A stretch of 64,000 nucleotides of DNA from Nostoc edaphicum CCNP1411 (GTDB taxonomy: Bacteria; Cyanobacteriota; Cyanobacteriia; Cyanobacteriales; Nostocaceae), in NCBI RefSeq assembly GCF_014023275.1, contig NZ_CP054698.1:7029001-7093000 (forward strand), given 5' to 3'. The notes below the pieces were generated by a model. It had not been told where the DNA came from and ran no database searches. It worked only from the letters and a program-made list of their open reading frames with translations. Both the position numbers and the translations under genes were made by a program. This document shows positions 9,076-18,124 of this stretch, piece after piece; position 1 is the first letter of the stretch; every line of letters begins with the position of its first letter.

Positions 9076-10113
9076 ATGCAAACCCAACAAACCGATCAAC
9101 TTCCCCTAACAGATTGCCGTTTTTGCTCACTGGTTTCTAAAGCTAATGGAGAAGATCCAATTGGTACAGCAGGGACTTGCGACCATTGGCTAATTATGGA
9201 ACTTCCACAACCTTGGCCACAAAATATCTTTCAGGAAGATCCGAGAATAAAGCCACTGTTGGGTCTGTTTCAGGAGTTAGCAGTCAAGCATGGAGTCGAG
9301 ATGCGACCAATGTTAATTGCTCCTGACCGCGAGTACTCCCACCCTGGCTTCACCCGCTTAATGTACTACTATCGTTCAACCGAGATGTTTTCTCAGTTTG
9401 AAAAGCAAGAGTTTGTTGTCCCAGAAGAGAAAGCAACTGCTTTGGTAACGGCAATACTCCAGCAGTTGATGCAACAGCCTAACGATTTATCAACGTTTCA
9501 GCAGTATCAACAACAAACTAATCACATCCGCGAACTCATGGTTTGCACCCATGCTCAAGTTGACCTTGCCTGCGGCAGATTTGGCACTCCTATATATCGT
9601 CGGTTACGCAAAGAATATGCTCCTGCTGCCAATGGAGAGTTAAGAGTGTGGCAAACAACCCACTTTGGCGGTCATCAATTTGCTCCAACTCTAGCCGATT
9701 TTCCCCAAGGATGTTTATGGGGACATTTAGAACCAGAAATACTCGATTTACTAGTATTGCGAGATGGTTCAGTCTCTGGGTTGCGTAAGTTTTACCGAGG
9801 ATGTGTTGGTTTAAGCAAGTTTGAGCAAATAGCTGAACGCGAAATTTGGATGCAGTTGGGTTGGACTTGGCTTAACTATTTGAAAGCTGGTGAGGTACTG
9901 GCAAAAGGGGAAATTAATGAAGAACAGGATGTTAACTGGGCTGATGTACGCATTAATTTCGCGGCTTCAGATGGCAGTGTATCAGGTGCTTATGAAGCGA
10001 GAGTTGAAGTCAATGGTGAGGTCATGAGTACATTGAATTCAGAGAAAGAAATGGAGTTAAAAGCAGTAAAGCAGTATCGCGTTAGTCGTTTAGTCAAAGT
10101 TTGTCCGGGATAG
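9076..10113 (+). CDS. Sucrase/ferredoxin-like (thioredoxin-fold Fe-S) protein
   Basis: A 345-residue protein matching the sucrase/ferredoxin-like family. An N-terminal Cys segment (CRFCSLVSK) is followed by GTAGTCDHWLIMELP. In the middle comes the conserved CTHAQVDLACGRFG block and then HFGGHQFAPTL, where the Cys and His residues probably bind a [2Fe-2S] cluster. The C-terminal 90 residues look like a small extra domain. The family's function is poorly defined despite its name. Its place directly behind two P450s, which need an electron donor, suggests a redox partner role; this is inference from position. Transcription is probably continuous with the P450 genes. Confidence 0.82.
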   Translation: MQTQQTDQLPLTDCRFCSLVSKANGEDPIGTAGTCDHWLIMELPQPWPQNIFQEDPRIKPLLGLFQELAVKHGVEMRPMLIAPDREYSHPGFTRLMYYYRSTEMFSQFEKQEFVVPEEKATALVTAILQQLMQQPNDLSTFQQYQQQTNHIRELMVCTHAQVDLACGRFGTPIYRRLRKEYAPAANGELRVWQTTHFGGHQFAPTLADFPQGCLWGHLEPEILDLLVLRDGSVSGLRKFYRGCVGLSKFEQIAEREIWMQLGWTWLNYLKAGEVLAKGEINEEQDVNWADVRINFAASDGSVSGAYEARVEVNGEVMSTLNSEKEMELKAVKQYRVSRLVKVCPG

Positions 10114-10221
10114 CCGCCTGACTGCAAAATCATTAGTACCAATGACCAATGACTAATTATTCTTTGATGATAAATAAACAAGAGGGGAAAAGGTTAAAGG
10201 GAAAAGGAATGAACAGGTCGC

Positions 10222-10300
10222 GCCACTTACGGGCGAGGTTTTTACCTTCCTCATAAAATTTGGATTATTTCGGGCCACTTGCGGGCGAGGTTTTTACCTT
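10222..10300. repeat. Direct repeat pair, 27 bp
   Basis: Two copies of a 27-bp unit starting GCCACTT and ending TTTTTACCTT lie at 10222-10248 and 10274-10300 and differ at one base. They are flanked by A/G-rich and C/T-rich runs (about 10180-10210 and 10300-10325) that are roughly complementary, so the block could form a large hairpin behind the P450 operon. Confidence 0.6.
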
Positions 10301-10325
10301 TTCCCCTTCCCTTTCCCCTTCTTCA

Positions 10326-10977
10326 TAAAACTATCAGGTTAAGCAGTATGATATTAAAAGATTTATATAAAAAAGTATTTAACATCTATCAAAAGTAATA
10401 GATTATTCCAGGATAGCCATAGCCAATAATAATTAGATATATTCATAAGTATTATCTATAATTACTGGATTGCTAAATATAATGATTCCTATTAAAGTAA
10501 GAAAAAATAATTGAAAATAACTTTCAATATCTTAATTAAAAATAATTTACGTTACTGATTAAGTGATTGTGTTGCAGAAATTTGCGAAGAAAAAAATCTA
10601 TATAAATCAGAACCAGTTACGAGCTATTCCAAAAAATTGAGCAACAAATTTCACTTGAATGCTAATGTCTGTTTTTTCAACTCCCTTAACTTGTCTTTTG
10701 CGTGTCTTTTACGAATGATATTCATCGTTTTTATATCCCCTCAGAGTTTGCCTCGCAGTGTTGAATCTTGAATTAGAAAAATGACATTCCACGTTTAATA
10801 AATTGGTTGATAAATTGATACCCTGTATTTCAATTTATCTCAGAACATTGCCTATTTTTAGGACACAATCAAAGGTCATAAACTACGTTTTCTTCTGAGT
10901 TTATTTCAAACAATCACAATCGGATTGATCCAATTTGCAACTATTTCAATTCAATTAAAAATTTTGGGACTACAGCT
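10326..10977. other. Long AT-rich intergenic region
   Basis: About 650 bp without a credible gene. It is strongly AT-rich and presumably carries the promoter of the dioxygenase gene and any iron control. The only palindromic site I can point to is near 10711-10728. Confidence 0.5.
10711..10728. promoter_or_regulatory. Possible Fur-like operator
   Basis: The sequence ACGAATGATATTCATCGT contains ATGA-TAT-TCAT, an inverted repeat in AT-rich DNA resembling half of a Fur box. It lies about 250 bp before the dioxygenase gene of an apparent iron-acquisition locus. The match is loose and the distance long. Confidence 0.3.
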
Positions 10978-11856
10978 ATGATCAATAAAATCGAGTCAAT
11001 AGGAACCACCAGCACTGGCAAGATAATTTATAGTAGTGACGATTGCCAAGATATTCTTAGTCTTCCAGTGACGAAAATTATAGATGTATTCAAACCATCT
11101 GGGGTTATTATTTTTCGTGGATTTGGAGTCACACATGAACAAATGAAAGCGTTTGCAGCACTATTCAGTTCTAAGTTCGTTCAAGATTATAAAAGGCCCC
11201 AAGTTGATTCGGATAAATTTATCCATTTTGTAGATGCAGGAATGGAGAATTGTGTTCCTCATAGCGAACATGCATATTCTCCTTTTCGCCCTGATGCTGT
11301 TTGGTTCTGCTGTGCTTTTCCAGCAGCACAGGGCGGTGAAACTACATTTTGTGATGGGATTCGAGTGTGGGAAGAACTGAGTGAAGAAACGAGACAGTTA
11401 TTTATTTCCAAAAAATTAAAGTTTTATTATGAAGATATTCCTGCTGTTGTATTAAAGAGATTTACTAGCACAGATGCAGCTAGCACAGATGATATTAAGC
11501 GAATGCTCGACGGTCTTGAGGGTGTGAAATACGAGATTAAAGAAGATGAGTCCGCCTCGATGGAATATGTTAGTTCAGCTGTAGTAAAAACCAAATATAG
11601 TAATCAGGATGCGTTTGCTAACAGCGTCTTGGCATTGCACGCAATCACGGAAAAAGTGGCTTTTGAAGATGGTTCAATTGTTCCCGATGAAGTTATTGAA
11701 GAAATCGAGAAAACTACAGACAGATTAATGGAGCATATATCCTGGCAAGCGGGTGATTTGGCAATGATTGATAATTCAAGATTCATGCATGGTCGCAGAG
11801 AATTTAATGATCAGCGACGGCAGATTTTTAGTACTCTCAGTAACCTGAAGTTTTGA
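10978..11856 (+). CDS. TauD/TfdA-family Fe(II)/2-oxoglutarate dioxygenase
   Basis: A 292-residue member of the TauD-like non-haem iron oxygenases. The metal-binding triad is visible as H95-S-E97 (PHSEH) with a distal His near 271 (FMHGR). The following Arg residues (GRREF, QRRQ) suit 2-oxoglutarate binding. HxE rather than the commoner HxD is allowed in the family. Relatives in NRPS clusters hydroxylate carrier-bound amino acids, for example aspartate for siderophores. It precedes a siderophore-type regulator and receptor, so hydroxylation of a siderophore precursor is plausible but unproven. No clear ribosome site precedes the ATG. Confidence 0.87.
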   Translation: MINKIESIGTTSTGKIIYSSDDCQDILSLPVTKIIDVFKPSGVIIFRGFGVTHEQMKAFAALFSSKFVQDYKRPQVDSDKFIHFVDAGMENCVPHSEHAYSPFRPDAVWFCCAFPAAQGGETTFCDGIRVWEELSEETRQLFISKKLKFYYEDIPAVVLKRFTSTDAASTDDIKRMLDGLEGVKYEIKEDESASMEYVSSAVVKTKYSNQDAFANSVLALHAITEKVAFEDGSIVPDEVIEEIEKTTDRLMEHISWQAGDLAMIDNSRFMHGRREFNDQRRQIFSTLSNLKF

Positions 11857-11961
11857 TACAGCAAATAACAGGCTTATGAGATAGTTTGGAGTTTTGCACT
11901 GCTAACTAGTCTAAACTCATAGGGAGAATAAATATTATTAATTCTCCAATATCTACCAGTT

Positions 11962-12957
11962 ATGACCATCACCTTGACGCAGAAAGAAAATCGGGAACTG
12001 TGGGCGGAAGCCAACTATAACAGTTTACAACAAGCAGAAGCAGAGCCATTTGAAATCCTCTGTGAACTACCCAAGCGACTAGGTAAAGGCTATGTGCGGC
12101 ATATTGAGGTGCATCCTGATCTCTGGCTTTCGATTTTGGACTATGAATATCACAATGATGTCTTGTATAAAATTCCTGAATGGGATCACCCACTGCAATT
12201 TTGCGTCCTACTTTCAGGCAGGATCGTAGACGAATACGGAGGACAGTTAGGGGAAGGATATACGTGCATTTCTGGTAGCGGTGTTCAACGCCAAATCACT
12301 CTGGAGTTGTCCAAAACTCGATATGTGGGCGTTGACATCCATTTATCTGCTGACTTGCTGGCAACCTTTTTCCCCGATGAAGCAGGAGAAATTCCCCTCC
12401 AGTTGCATTTTTTGACAAAGGGTAATGATTCCCAAACTTTGCTCTACCCGGAAACGACAACTGCTATTCAGGGAATAGCACAACAAATTATCAACTGTCC
12501 TTTCCAGAGAATCACGAAGCAGATGTATTTACAAACGAAAGTATTGGAACTGATGACATTGCAGTTAGCTCCCATATTATCTGCTCAGGATGGATTACAA
12601 CCATCGCCGCGACTGAAGGCAGAAACCATCGCTCGGATTCATTTAGCTAGGGAAATTTTACTGGCACGTTTGGAGAATCCGCCATCATTGCTGGAGTTGG
12701 CGCAAATTGTTGGGGTGAGCGATCGCACTCTGCAACGTGGCTTTCAGGAACTCTTTGGTACAACAGCATTTAGCTACCTGACAAAGAAACGAATGGAATG
12801 GGCAGAACAGTTATTGCGTCAGGGAAACATGACTATTGCTGAGGTTGGTAACAAAATCGGCTACTCTCATCTGGGACACTTTGCATCGGCTTTCAAGCGC
12901 AGGTTTGGAATTACGCCGAGTCAAAGTTTAATTGGTAAAAAGTCGTTTTCGGGATAG
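11962..12957 (+). CDS. AraC-family transcriptional regulator, PchR-like
   Basis: A 331-residue protein with an N-terminal ligand-sensing half and a C-terminal pair of helix-turn-helix units (about 230-325). The second ends with the AraC signature GYSHLGHFASAFKRRFGITPSQ. The first unit reads LAQIVGVSDRTLQRGFQELFG. PchR-type regulators respond to ferric siderophores and activate receptor and synthesis genes. Its position directly before a TonB-dependent receptor, in the same direction, fits that role. It is separate from the dioxygenase gene by about 105 bp. Confidence 0.9.
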   Translation: MTITLTQKENRELWAEANYNSLQQAEAEPFEILCELPKRLGKGYVRHIEVHPDLWLSILDYEYHNDVLYKIPEWDHPLQFCVLLSGRIVDEYGGQLGEGYTCISGSGVQRQITLELSKTRYVGVDIHLSADLLATFFPDEAGEIPLQLHFLTKGNDSQTLLYPETTTAIQGIAQQIINCPFQRITKQMYLQTKVLELMTLQLAPILSAQDGLQPSPRLKAETIARIHLAREILLARLENPPSLLELAQIVGVSDRTLQRGFQELFGTTAFSYLTKKRMEWAEQLLRQGNMTIAEVGNKIGYSHLGHFASAFKRRFGITPSQSLIGKKSFSG

Positions 12958-13209
12958 TAATGCGGTTTTTGGGTAGACTTAGTTGCTAATAATTCTCTAT
13001 ACTCAGCTTCATTGAATTAGAAACTATTTGCAATAATCCAGTTTCAGTTGGAAATTCTGGATGAACTTGACTCTAGAACTCTTCTTCAACAACAAGGAGA
13101 GAACTAATTTTTGTCTTCCCTGTGCAAGTGAAGATGATCAAAGAGTCATTACTGCAAAGCGGATTAATTCAGTAAAGTTCCGCAAGAAGCTGGTGTATCA
13201 GGAGTTGTG

Positions 13210-15873
13210 ATGAAGCGTTCGTGTTTGTCTGGTAGTGTGCGAGTGTGGTTTTTACTGTGTCTATCGGGATGTTTGAGTGCTATTGCTATTAGCCCAGGAT
13301 GGGCAGAAGTTAAATCAGGAAATCAGAACCAGGAAATCCAAAGTCAGGACAATTTCAAACCTCTGCTAACTCGAAAAATTCGGCAATTGAGTGAGGTTGA
13401 GCGTCCTAGCACTAGCGCAATCATGTTAGTACAGTCGCCAGTACCAGAAGCAGCACCCGTCTCAGAAGTTGTGCAGGTTACTGGGGTGAAAGCTAATCCC
13501 ACAGAAAAAGGTGTGGAGGTGATTTTACAGACGACTCAAGGAGAACAACTGCAAATCACCAATCGCAATGCTGATAATAACTTTATTGCTGAGATTCCGA
13601 ATGCACAATTGCGTTTACCCAATGGCGATGCGTTTAAATTCAGTTCGCAAAAACCAGTTGAGGGAATTACTGAGATAACGGTGATAAATCTGGATGCCAA
13701 TACTATCCGGGTGACAGTAACAGGTGCGGCGAGTGTACCTGTTGTGGAGTTGTTTGATAATCCAGAGGAAGGTTTAATTTTTTCTATTGCGGGTGCAGTA
13801 GCTTCCACACCATCACCACAACCGCAAGCAGAAGAACCTGAGAGTGAAACCCAGCCAAAGCCACCATTAACTCAAGATAATCAGCCGATTGAATTGGTGG
13901 TAACAGGTGAACAAGATGGGTATCGTGTCAGAGAAGGTTCAACTGCAACTAAGACTGATACACCTTTGCGTGATATTCCCGGTTCGATTCAAGTAATTCC
14001 CCAAGAGCTATTAGAAGACCAGAACACAACGCGAATACAAGATGCGTTACAGAATGTTAGTGGTGTAAACAAAGACGGCAATTACGGTAGTGCAGATTCG
14101 GGGGGGTACTTCATTCGTGGGTTTGATCAGGCAGGAAACTTCCGTAATGGATTTTCCGATAATGACTTCTACTCTTCAGTAGATACAGCCAATATCGAGC
14201 GCATTGAAGTTCTCAAGGGGCCAGCTTCCGTCCTATATGGTCAGGCTGAACCGGGAGGAATTATTAACGTGGTCACAAAACAACCCCTCAGCACTCCCTT
14301 CGCTTCCGTTGACCTCAGTGTAGGCAGTTATTCGTTCTATCGCCCCAGTATTGATTTATCTGGGCCACTCACTGACGATGGTTCGGTACTATATCGACTG
14401 AATATAGCTTATCAAAATGCCGGCAGTTTTCGAGATTTTAACTTTACAGAACGTGTATTTATTGCCCCTGTTATCACCTGGAATATTAGCGATCGCACTT
14501 CATTAACTTTTGACTTTGAATACCTCAACAACAATTATCGCTTTGATCGCGGACTTCCTTCCATAGGAAATAGACCTGCTCCCGTACCCATCGATCGCTT
14601 TATCGGCTACCCTATCGACGGAGATACCTATACTGATAGTAGTGTTCGGGCTGGCTACAGGTTTGAACATAAATTCAGCGAAGATTGGCAACTGCGTAAT
14701 GCTTTTTCCTTTGTATCTGCCAATATAGGAGGCATTGCTGCTTTTGGTGGACGTGAACTGATTGATGAGCGATTCAGTCCAATATTTATAAGTCGTGATG
14801 AATTCTTGCGGGAAACCTTTACACTGCAAACAGAACTAGTAGGAAAGTTCAATACAGGATCGGTTGTCCATCGACCTTTACTTGGGGTGGAGTTAAGACG
14901 AAATATATGGACTTATACTTCGTTCGATGTGTCAGAAGCTACACCTACTCTCGACATTTTTGATCCTAACTATAACGTTGCACTCCCTGCCATACCTGAA
15001 GAATCAACCTTTGGCTATACCACTCGTAGAGATACTTTAGGAATTTACTTCCAAGATCAAATTACTTTTGCAGACAATCTGAAGGTCTTGCTGGGCGGGC
15101 GCTTTGATGCCTTCCACAGAAGAGAAGACTTCGGAACACCTGATGAAGAATCCCTCAGTGCTTTTAGTCCTCGTGTCGGTATTGTCTATCAACCCATAGA
15201 GGCAATTTCTCTCTACGCCAGTTATACCGAATCGTTTCAACCTGATCGATTTCTCGGTCGTGGTGCAACAGGTACTCCCTTCAAGCCAACAAGAGGGACG
15301 CAATATGAAGTTGGTATTAAGGCAGACATCACAGAAAGAATTTCAGCAACATTAGCAGCTTACCAAATCACTAAGTCTAATGTAATCACAAGCGACCCTG
15401 TAGATCCTGATATTTCTATTCAGGTGGGGGAACAGAGAAGTAGAGGAATTGAGTTAGATGTTGCAGGTGAAATTCTTCCAGGTTGGAAAATCATCACATC
15501 TTATGCCTACACAGATGCAATTATCTCAAAGGACAATACAATTCCCGTTGGCAATCGCATCTATAACGTTCCTGAACACGCGGCTAGTATTTGGACAACT
15601 TATGAAATTCAAGAAGGTAGTTTAGAAGGTTTAGGGTTTGGATTAGGACTGTACTATGTGGGCGATCGCTTTGCTGATAACGAAAACACATCAACTATGG
15701 AGAGCTATTTCCGAACCGATTCTGCACTTTATTACAAGCGAGATAATTGGAGGCTGGGGCTTAATTTTAGGAATCTTTTCAACGAAACTTATTATGAGAC
15801 TTCTCAAAGTAGAAACATCATTTATCCTGGCGCACCTTTCACAGTTATCGGCTCCTTTTCTATCCAGTTTTGA
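13210..15873 (+). CDS. TonB-dependent siderophore receptor with N-terminal AMIN domain
   Basis: An outer-membrane receptor of about 887 residues. It opens with a signal peptide (hydrophobic to about residue 32). An AMIN domain follows (about 85-200, QVTGVKANPTEKGVEV) and a Pro/Gln linker. The plug domain starts near 240 with DTPLRDIPGSIQVIPQEL and contains LKGPASVLYGQAEPGGIINVV. A 22-strand barrel ends in a terminal Phe (GSFSIQF). AMIN-plus-plug receptors are a cyanobacterial hallmark. ATG at 13210 follows AGGAG (13200-13204) better than GTG at 13207. It imports ferric siderophores using TonB energy. Confidence 0.94.
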   Translation: MKRSCLSGSVRVWFLLCLSGCLSAIAISPGWAEVKSGNQNQEIQSQDNFKPLLTRKIRQLSEVERPSTSAIMLVQSPVPEAAPVSEVVQVTGVKANPTEKGVEVILQTTQGEQLQITNRNADNNFIAEIPNAQLRLPNGDAFKFSSQKPVEGITEITVINLDANTIRVTVTGAASVPVVELFDNPEEGLIFSIAGAVASTPSPQPQAEEPESETQPKPPLTQDNQPIELVVTGEQDGYRVREGSTATKTDTPLRDIPGSIQVIPQELLEDQNTTRIQDALQNVSGVNKDGNYGSADSGGYFIRGFDQAGNFRNGFSDNDFYSSVDTANIERIEVLKGPASVLYGQAEPGGIINVVTKQPLSTPFASVDLSVGSYSFYRPSIDLSGPLTDDGSVLYRLNIAYQNAGSFRDFNFTERVFIAPVITWNISDRTSLTFDFEYLNNNYRFDRGLPSIGNRPAPVPIDRFIGYPIDGDTYTDSSVRAGYRFEHKFSEDWQLRNAFSFVSANIGGIAAFGGRELIDERFSPIFISRDEFLRETFTLQTELVGKFNTGSVVHRPLLGVELRRNIWTYTSFDVSEATPTLDIFDPNYNVALPAIPEESTFGYTTRRDTLGIYFQDQITFADNLKVLLGGRFDAFHRREDFGTPDEESLSAFSPRVGIVYQPIEAISLYASYTESFQPDRFLGRGATGTPFKPTRGTQYEVGIKADITERISATLAAYQITKSNVITSDPVDPDISIQVGEQRSRGIELDVAGEILPGWKIITSYAYTDAIISKDNTIPVGNRIYNVPEHAASIWTTYEIQEGSLEGLGFGLGLYYVGDRFADNENTSTMESYFRTDSALYYKRDNWRLGLNFRNLFNETYYETSQSRNIIYPGAPFTVIGSFSIQF

Positions 15874-15899
15874 TTTGAATTAACAAAAGAGCATTCATA

Positions 15900-17084
15900 A
15901 TGTTTCTCAAATTTCGCCGCCAGATGAGACTTTATTTGCATCAATACATGGGTTTGGTTATTGTCACAGTTCTTTTAATTACGGCTTGTCAAAGTGGTGT
16001 TCCCAACAGCCCCAATTTAGAGAATGTGCGATCGCTATCCATTGATTGTCGAGTCGTTGAACACGCTGGCGGTGAAACGACTATTTGTGGTAAACCCCAG
16101 AAAGTAGTTGCACTAGAACCAAAGTTACTCAGTATGATGTTGGCTCTTGATTTCCAGCCCTCTGGCTATGCCGATGCAGGTTTGTTTAATCTGCGCCAAT
16201 TCAACAACCCCAGTAAACAAATACCTTACTTAGGTAATTTTGTCACAAGTCAGCCGATTAATTTAGGCGATCGCAGTAATCCCTCTCTGGAAACTCTGAT
16301 TTTACTCAAACCAGATTTGATTCTGGGGATGAAATGGCAGCAAAATAAGCTATTGTCTGCTATTGCTCCGACTGTGCTAATAGACAACACAGAGGAAACT
16401 TGGCAAGACAATATTAGAATTTTGGCTAAAACACTCCATCGTGAAGACAATGTACAACAAGTCATTGCCTCACATAAACAACATCTGGCTGAAGTTCGCA
16501 CTAAATTAGCTCCGCTTGTAAACACTCACCCGCGAGTGCTGAATATAGCTTGCAACCAATCAATGGACTACATTGAAATTAAATACAGTGGGGATTCAGT
16601 TCAACTCCTTGAAGAAATTGGATTTCAATCTGTGTTACTTGAAGATGTGGAACGGAAACCAGGAGTACGACCCAAAGTAACTATTGAAACCTTATCTCAA
16701 CTCAATGCAGATATTATCATTGTCCATACTTGGCTTGATCATTGGGATGGACACTCTACTTATAACGTTCCGCTAGAAGCACTCAAAGAAAAATGGGCTA
16801 AAAATCCCCTGTTGCACGATTCACGAGCATGGAAAGAAGGTCGAGTTTACTTTGTTGATTATCATGCGTGGGGTGGTGTTATTGGCGGGTTTATAGCCGA
16901 TTCTCTCATGTTAGAGCAGTTGCCCACACTTTTACTTTCACCTATGCAAGGTAATTCCAAACCAATATTCCGCGCTGCTATCAATTTAATAAATTTGTTT
17001 GACGTAAATTACTTTGACAATACTTCTTCTCAGTTGGGTGTAATACCAGGGGAACCATTCTCTGTGGGGGGAACAGTATCATGA
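15900..17084 (+). CDS. Iron-siderophore ABC transporter substrate-binding lipoprotein (FecB-like), first
   Basis: A 394-residue periplasmic binding protein. The N-terminus has a hydrophobic segment ending in the lipobox ITAC, so Cys near 30 would be lipidated. The mature part shows family hallmarks: RVVEHAGGETTICGKPQKVVALEP at the start of lobe one and LILLKPDLILGM. It should receive ferric siderophore from the TonB receptor upstream. It ends by overlapping the next lipoprotein gene by 4 bp (ATGA), so the two are co-translated. No FecC/FecD permease gene is in the window. The C-terminal 40 residues after the second lobe are a longer tail than usual. Confidence 0.9.
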   Translation: MFLKFRRQMRLYLHQYMGLVIVTVLLITACQSGVPNSPNLENVRSLSIDCRVVEHAGGETTICGKPQKVVALEPKLLSMMLALDFQPSGYADAGLFNLRQFNNPSKQIPYLGNFVTSQPINLGDRSNPSLETLILLKPDLILGMKWQQNKLLSAIAPTVLIDNTEETWQDNIRILAKTLHREDNVQQVIASHKQHLAEVRTKLAPLVNTHPRVLNIACNQSMDYIEIKYSGDSVQLLEEIGFQSVLLEDVERKPGVRPKVTIETLSQLNADIIIVHTWLDHWDGHSTYNVPLEALKEKWAKNPLLHDSRAWKEGRVYFVDYHAWGGVIGGFIADSLMLEQLPTLLLSPMQGNSKPIFRAAINLINLFDVNYFDNTSSQLGVIPGEPFSVGGTVS

Positions 17085-18103
17085 GAATTTTGATAAAAAA
17101 GCAAGTGCCAGCAAGAATAGCTATTCGGAATTTTGTTGGTTTATTTTTTATTAGCCTATTAGGTTTTTTTCTCATCTCAGCTTGTAGTAGTCATATCAAT
17201 CAAAACGCGACAAACTCAACTTCGAGAGAGATAGCTGGAGAGTGTCGATTGATTAAACATACAATGGGAGAAAGTTGTATTCCAGTTGACCCCAAACGGA
17301 TTATTTCTGTAGACCAATTTAACTCTAGTAATATTCTAGCTTTAGGTATAAAACCTGTTGGAATAGTTGGATCTAAAGAATATCTGGATGCTCCATATCT
17401 GAAAAATAGGATTCAAGGAATTGAAACTATTTACACCGTCAATGGAGAGTTTAGTTTAGAAAAGGTTTTATTACTCAAACCTGATCTAATTATTGGTCTG
17501 TCATATAGACAGTCAATTTATAAGCAGTTGTCTCATATAGCCCCAACTGTTTTGATCCCTTGGTCAGAGATTTCATACGATTGGAAGGAAAATTTTAAAA
17601 ATGTTGCGAAACTTTTGGGCAAGTTAGAAACTTTCAATAAATTGATGAAAGATTATGAAAACCGCGTTCAGAAGCTTAGGCAAATATTAATTAATTCCCA
17701 AAAGAATGGTGAAAAGGATAAAGAACAGCTAATTCGAGCATCTTATGCATCTATATATTATGGAAATTTTACTCTTTCTCTTGATGGCTCTTTCCCAGGA
17801 ACAGTCTTAAAAGATGTTGGGTTGCAACCTCCACCATCAGAAACCCCTGGCTCTTTATCTCTACCTATTTCTGAAGAATATCTGCCAAAAATTGATGTTG
17901 ATGTTCTCTTTGTGGGAACCACTGATGACAATGATTTATCTAAAATTGAGCAGATTCAACAAAAACCGATTTGGTCTAATGTCAAAGCAATTCAACAGAA
18001 TCGAGTATATTTAACTAAAGCCTCAGTTTGGTGGGGGTACAACGTTTTGGCAGCCCATGCAGTGATTGATGACTTATTTAAATACCTCGTCAACAAACCC
18101 TAA
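17081..18103 (+). CDS. Iron-siderophore ABC transporter substrate-binding lipoprotein (FecB-like), second
   Basis: A 340-residue binding protein related to the one before, with a lipobox ISAC after a hydrophobic helix and the blocks HTMGESCIPVDPKRIISVD and LLLKPDLIIGLS. Two different binding proteins behind a single receptor suggest two ligand forms or redundancy. The start overlaps the upstream stop. AT content is higher than in its neighbour, and identity between the two looks modest, so they are not a recent duplication. Confidence 0.9.
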   Translation: MRILIKKQVPARIAIRNFVGLFFISLLGFFLISACSSHINQNATNSTSREIAGECRLIKHTMGESCIPVDPKRIISVDQFNSSNILALGIKPVGIVGSKEYLDAPYLKNRIQGIETIYTVNGEFSLEKVLLLKPDLIIGLSYRQSIYKQLSHIAPTVLIPWSEISYDWKENFKNVAKLLGKLETFNKLMKDYENRVQKLRQILINSQKNGEKDKEQLIRASYASIYYGNFTLSLDGSFPGTVLKDVGLQPPPSETPGSLSLPISEEYLPKIDVDVLFVGTTDDNDLSKIEQIQQKPIWSNVKAIQQNRVYLTKASVWWGYNVLAAHAVIDDLFKYLVNKP

Positions 18104-18124
18104 ACCAATTTTGGCTGACTCACA

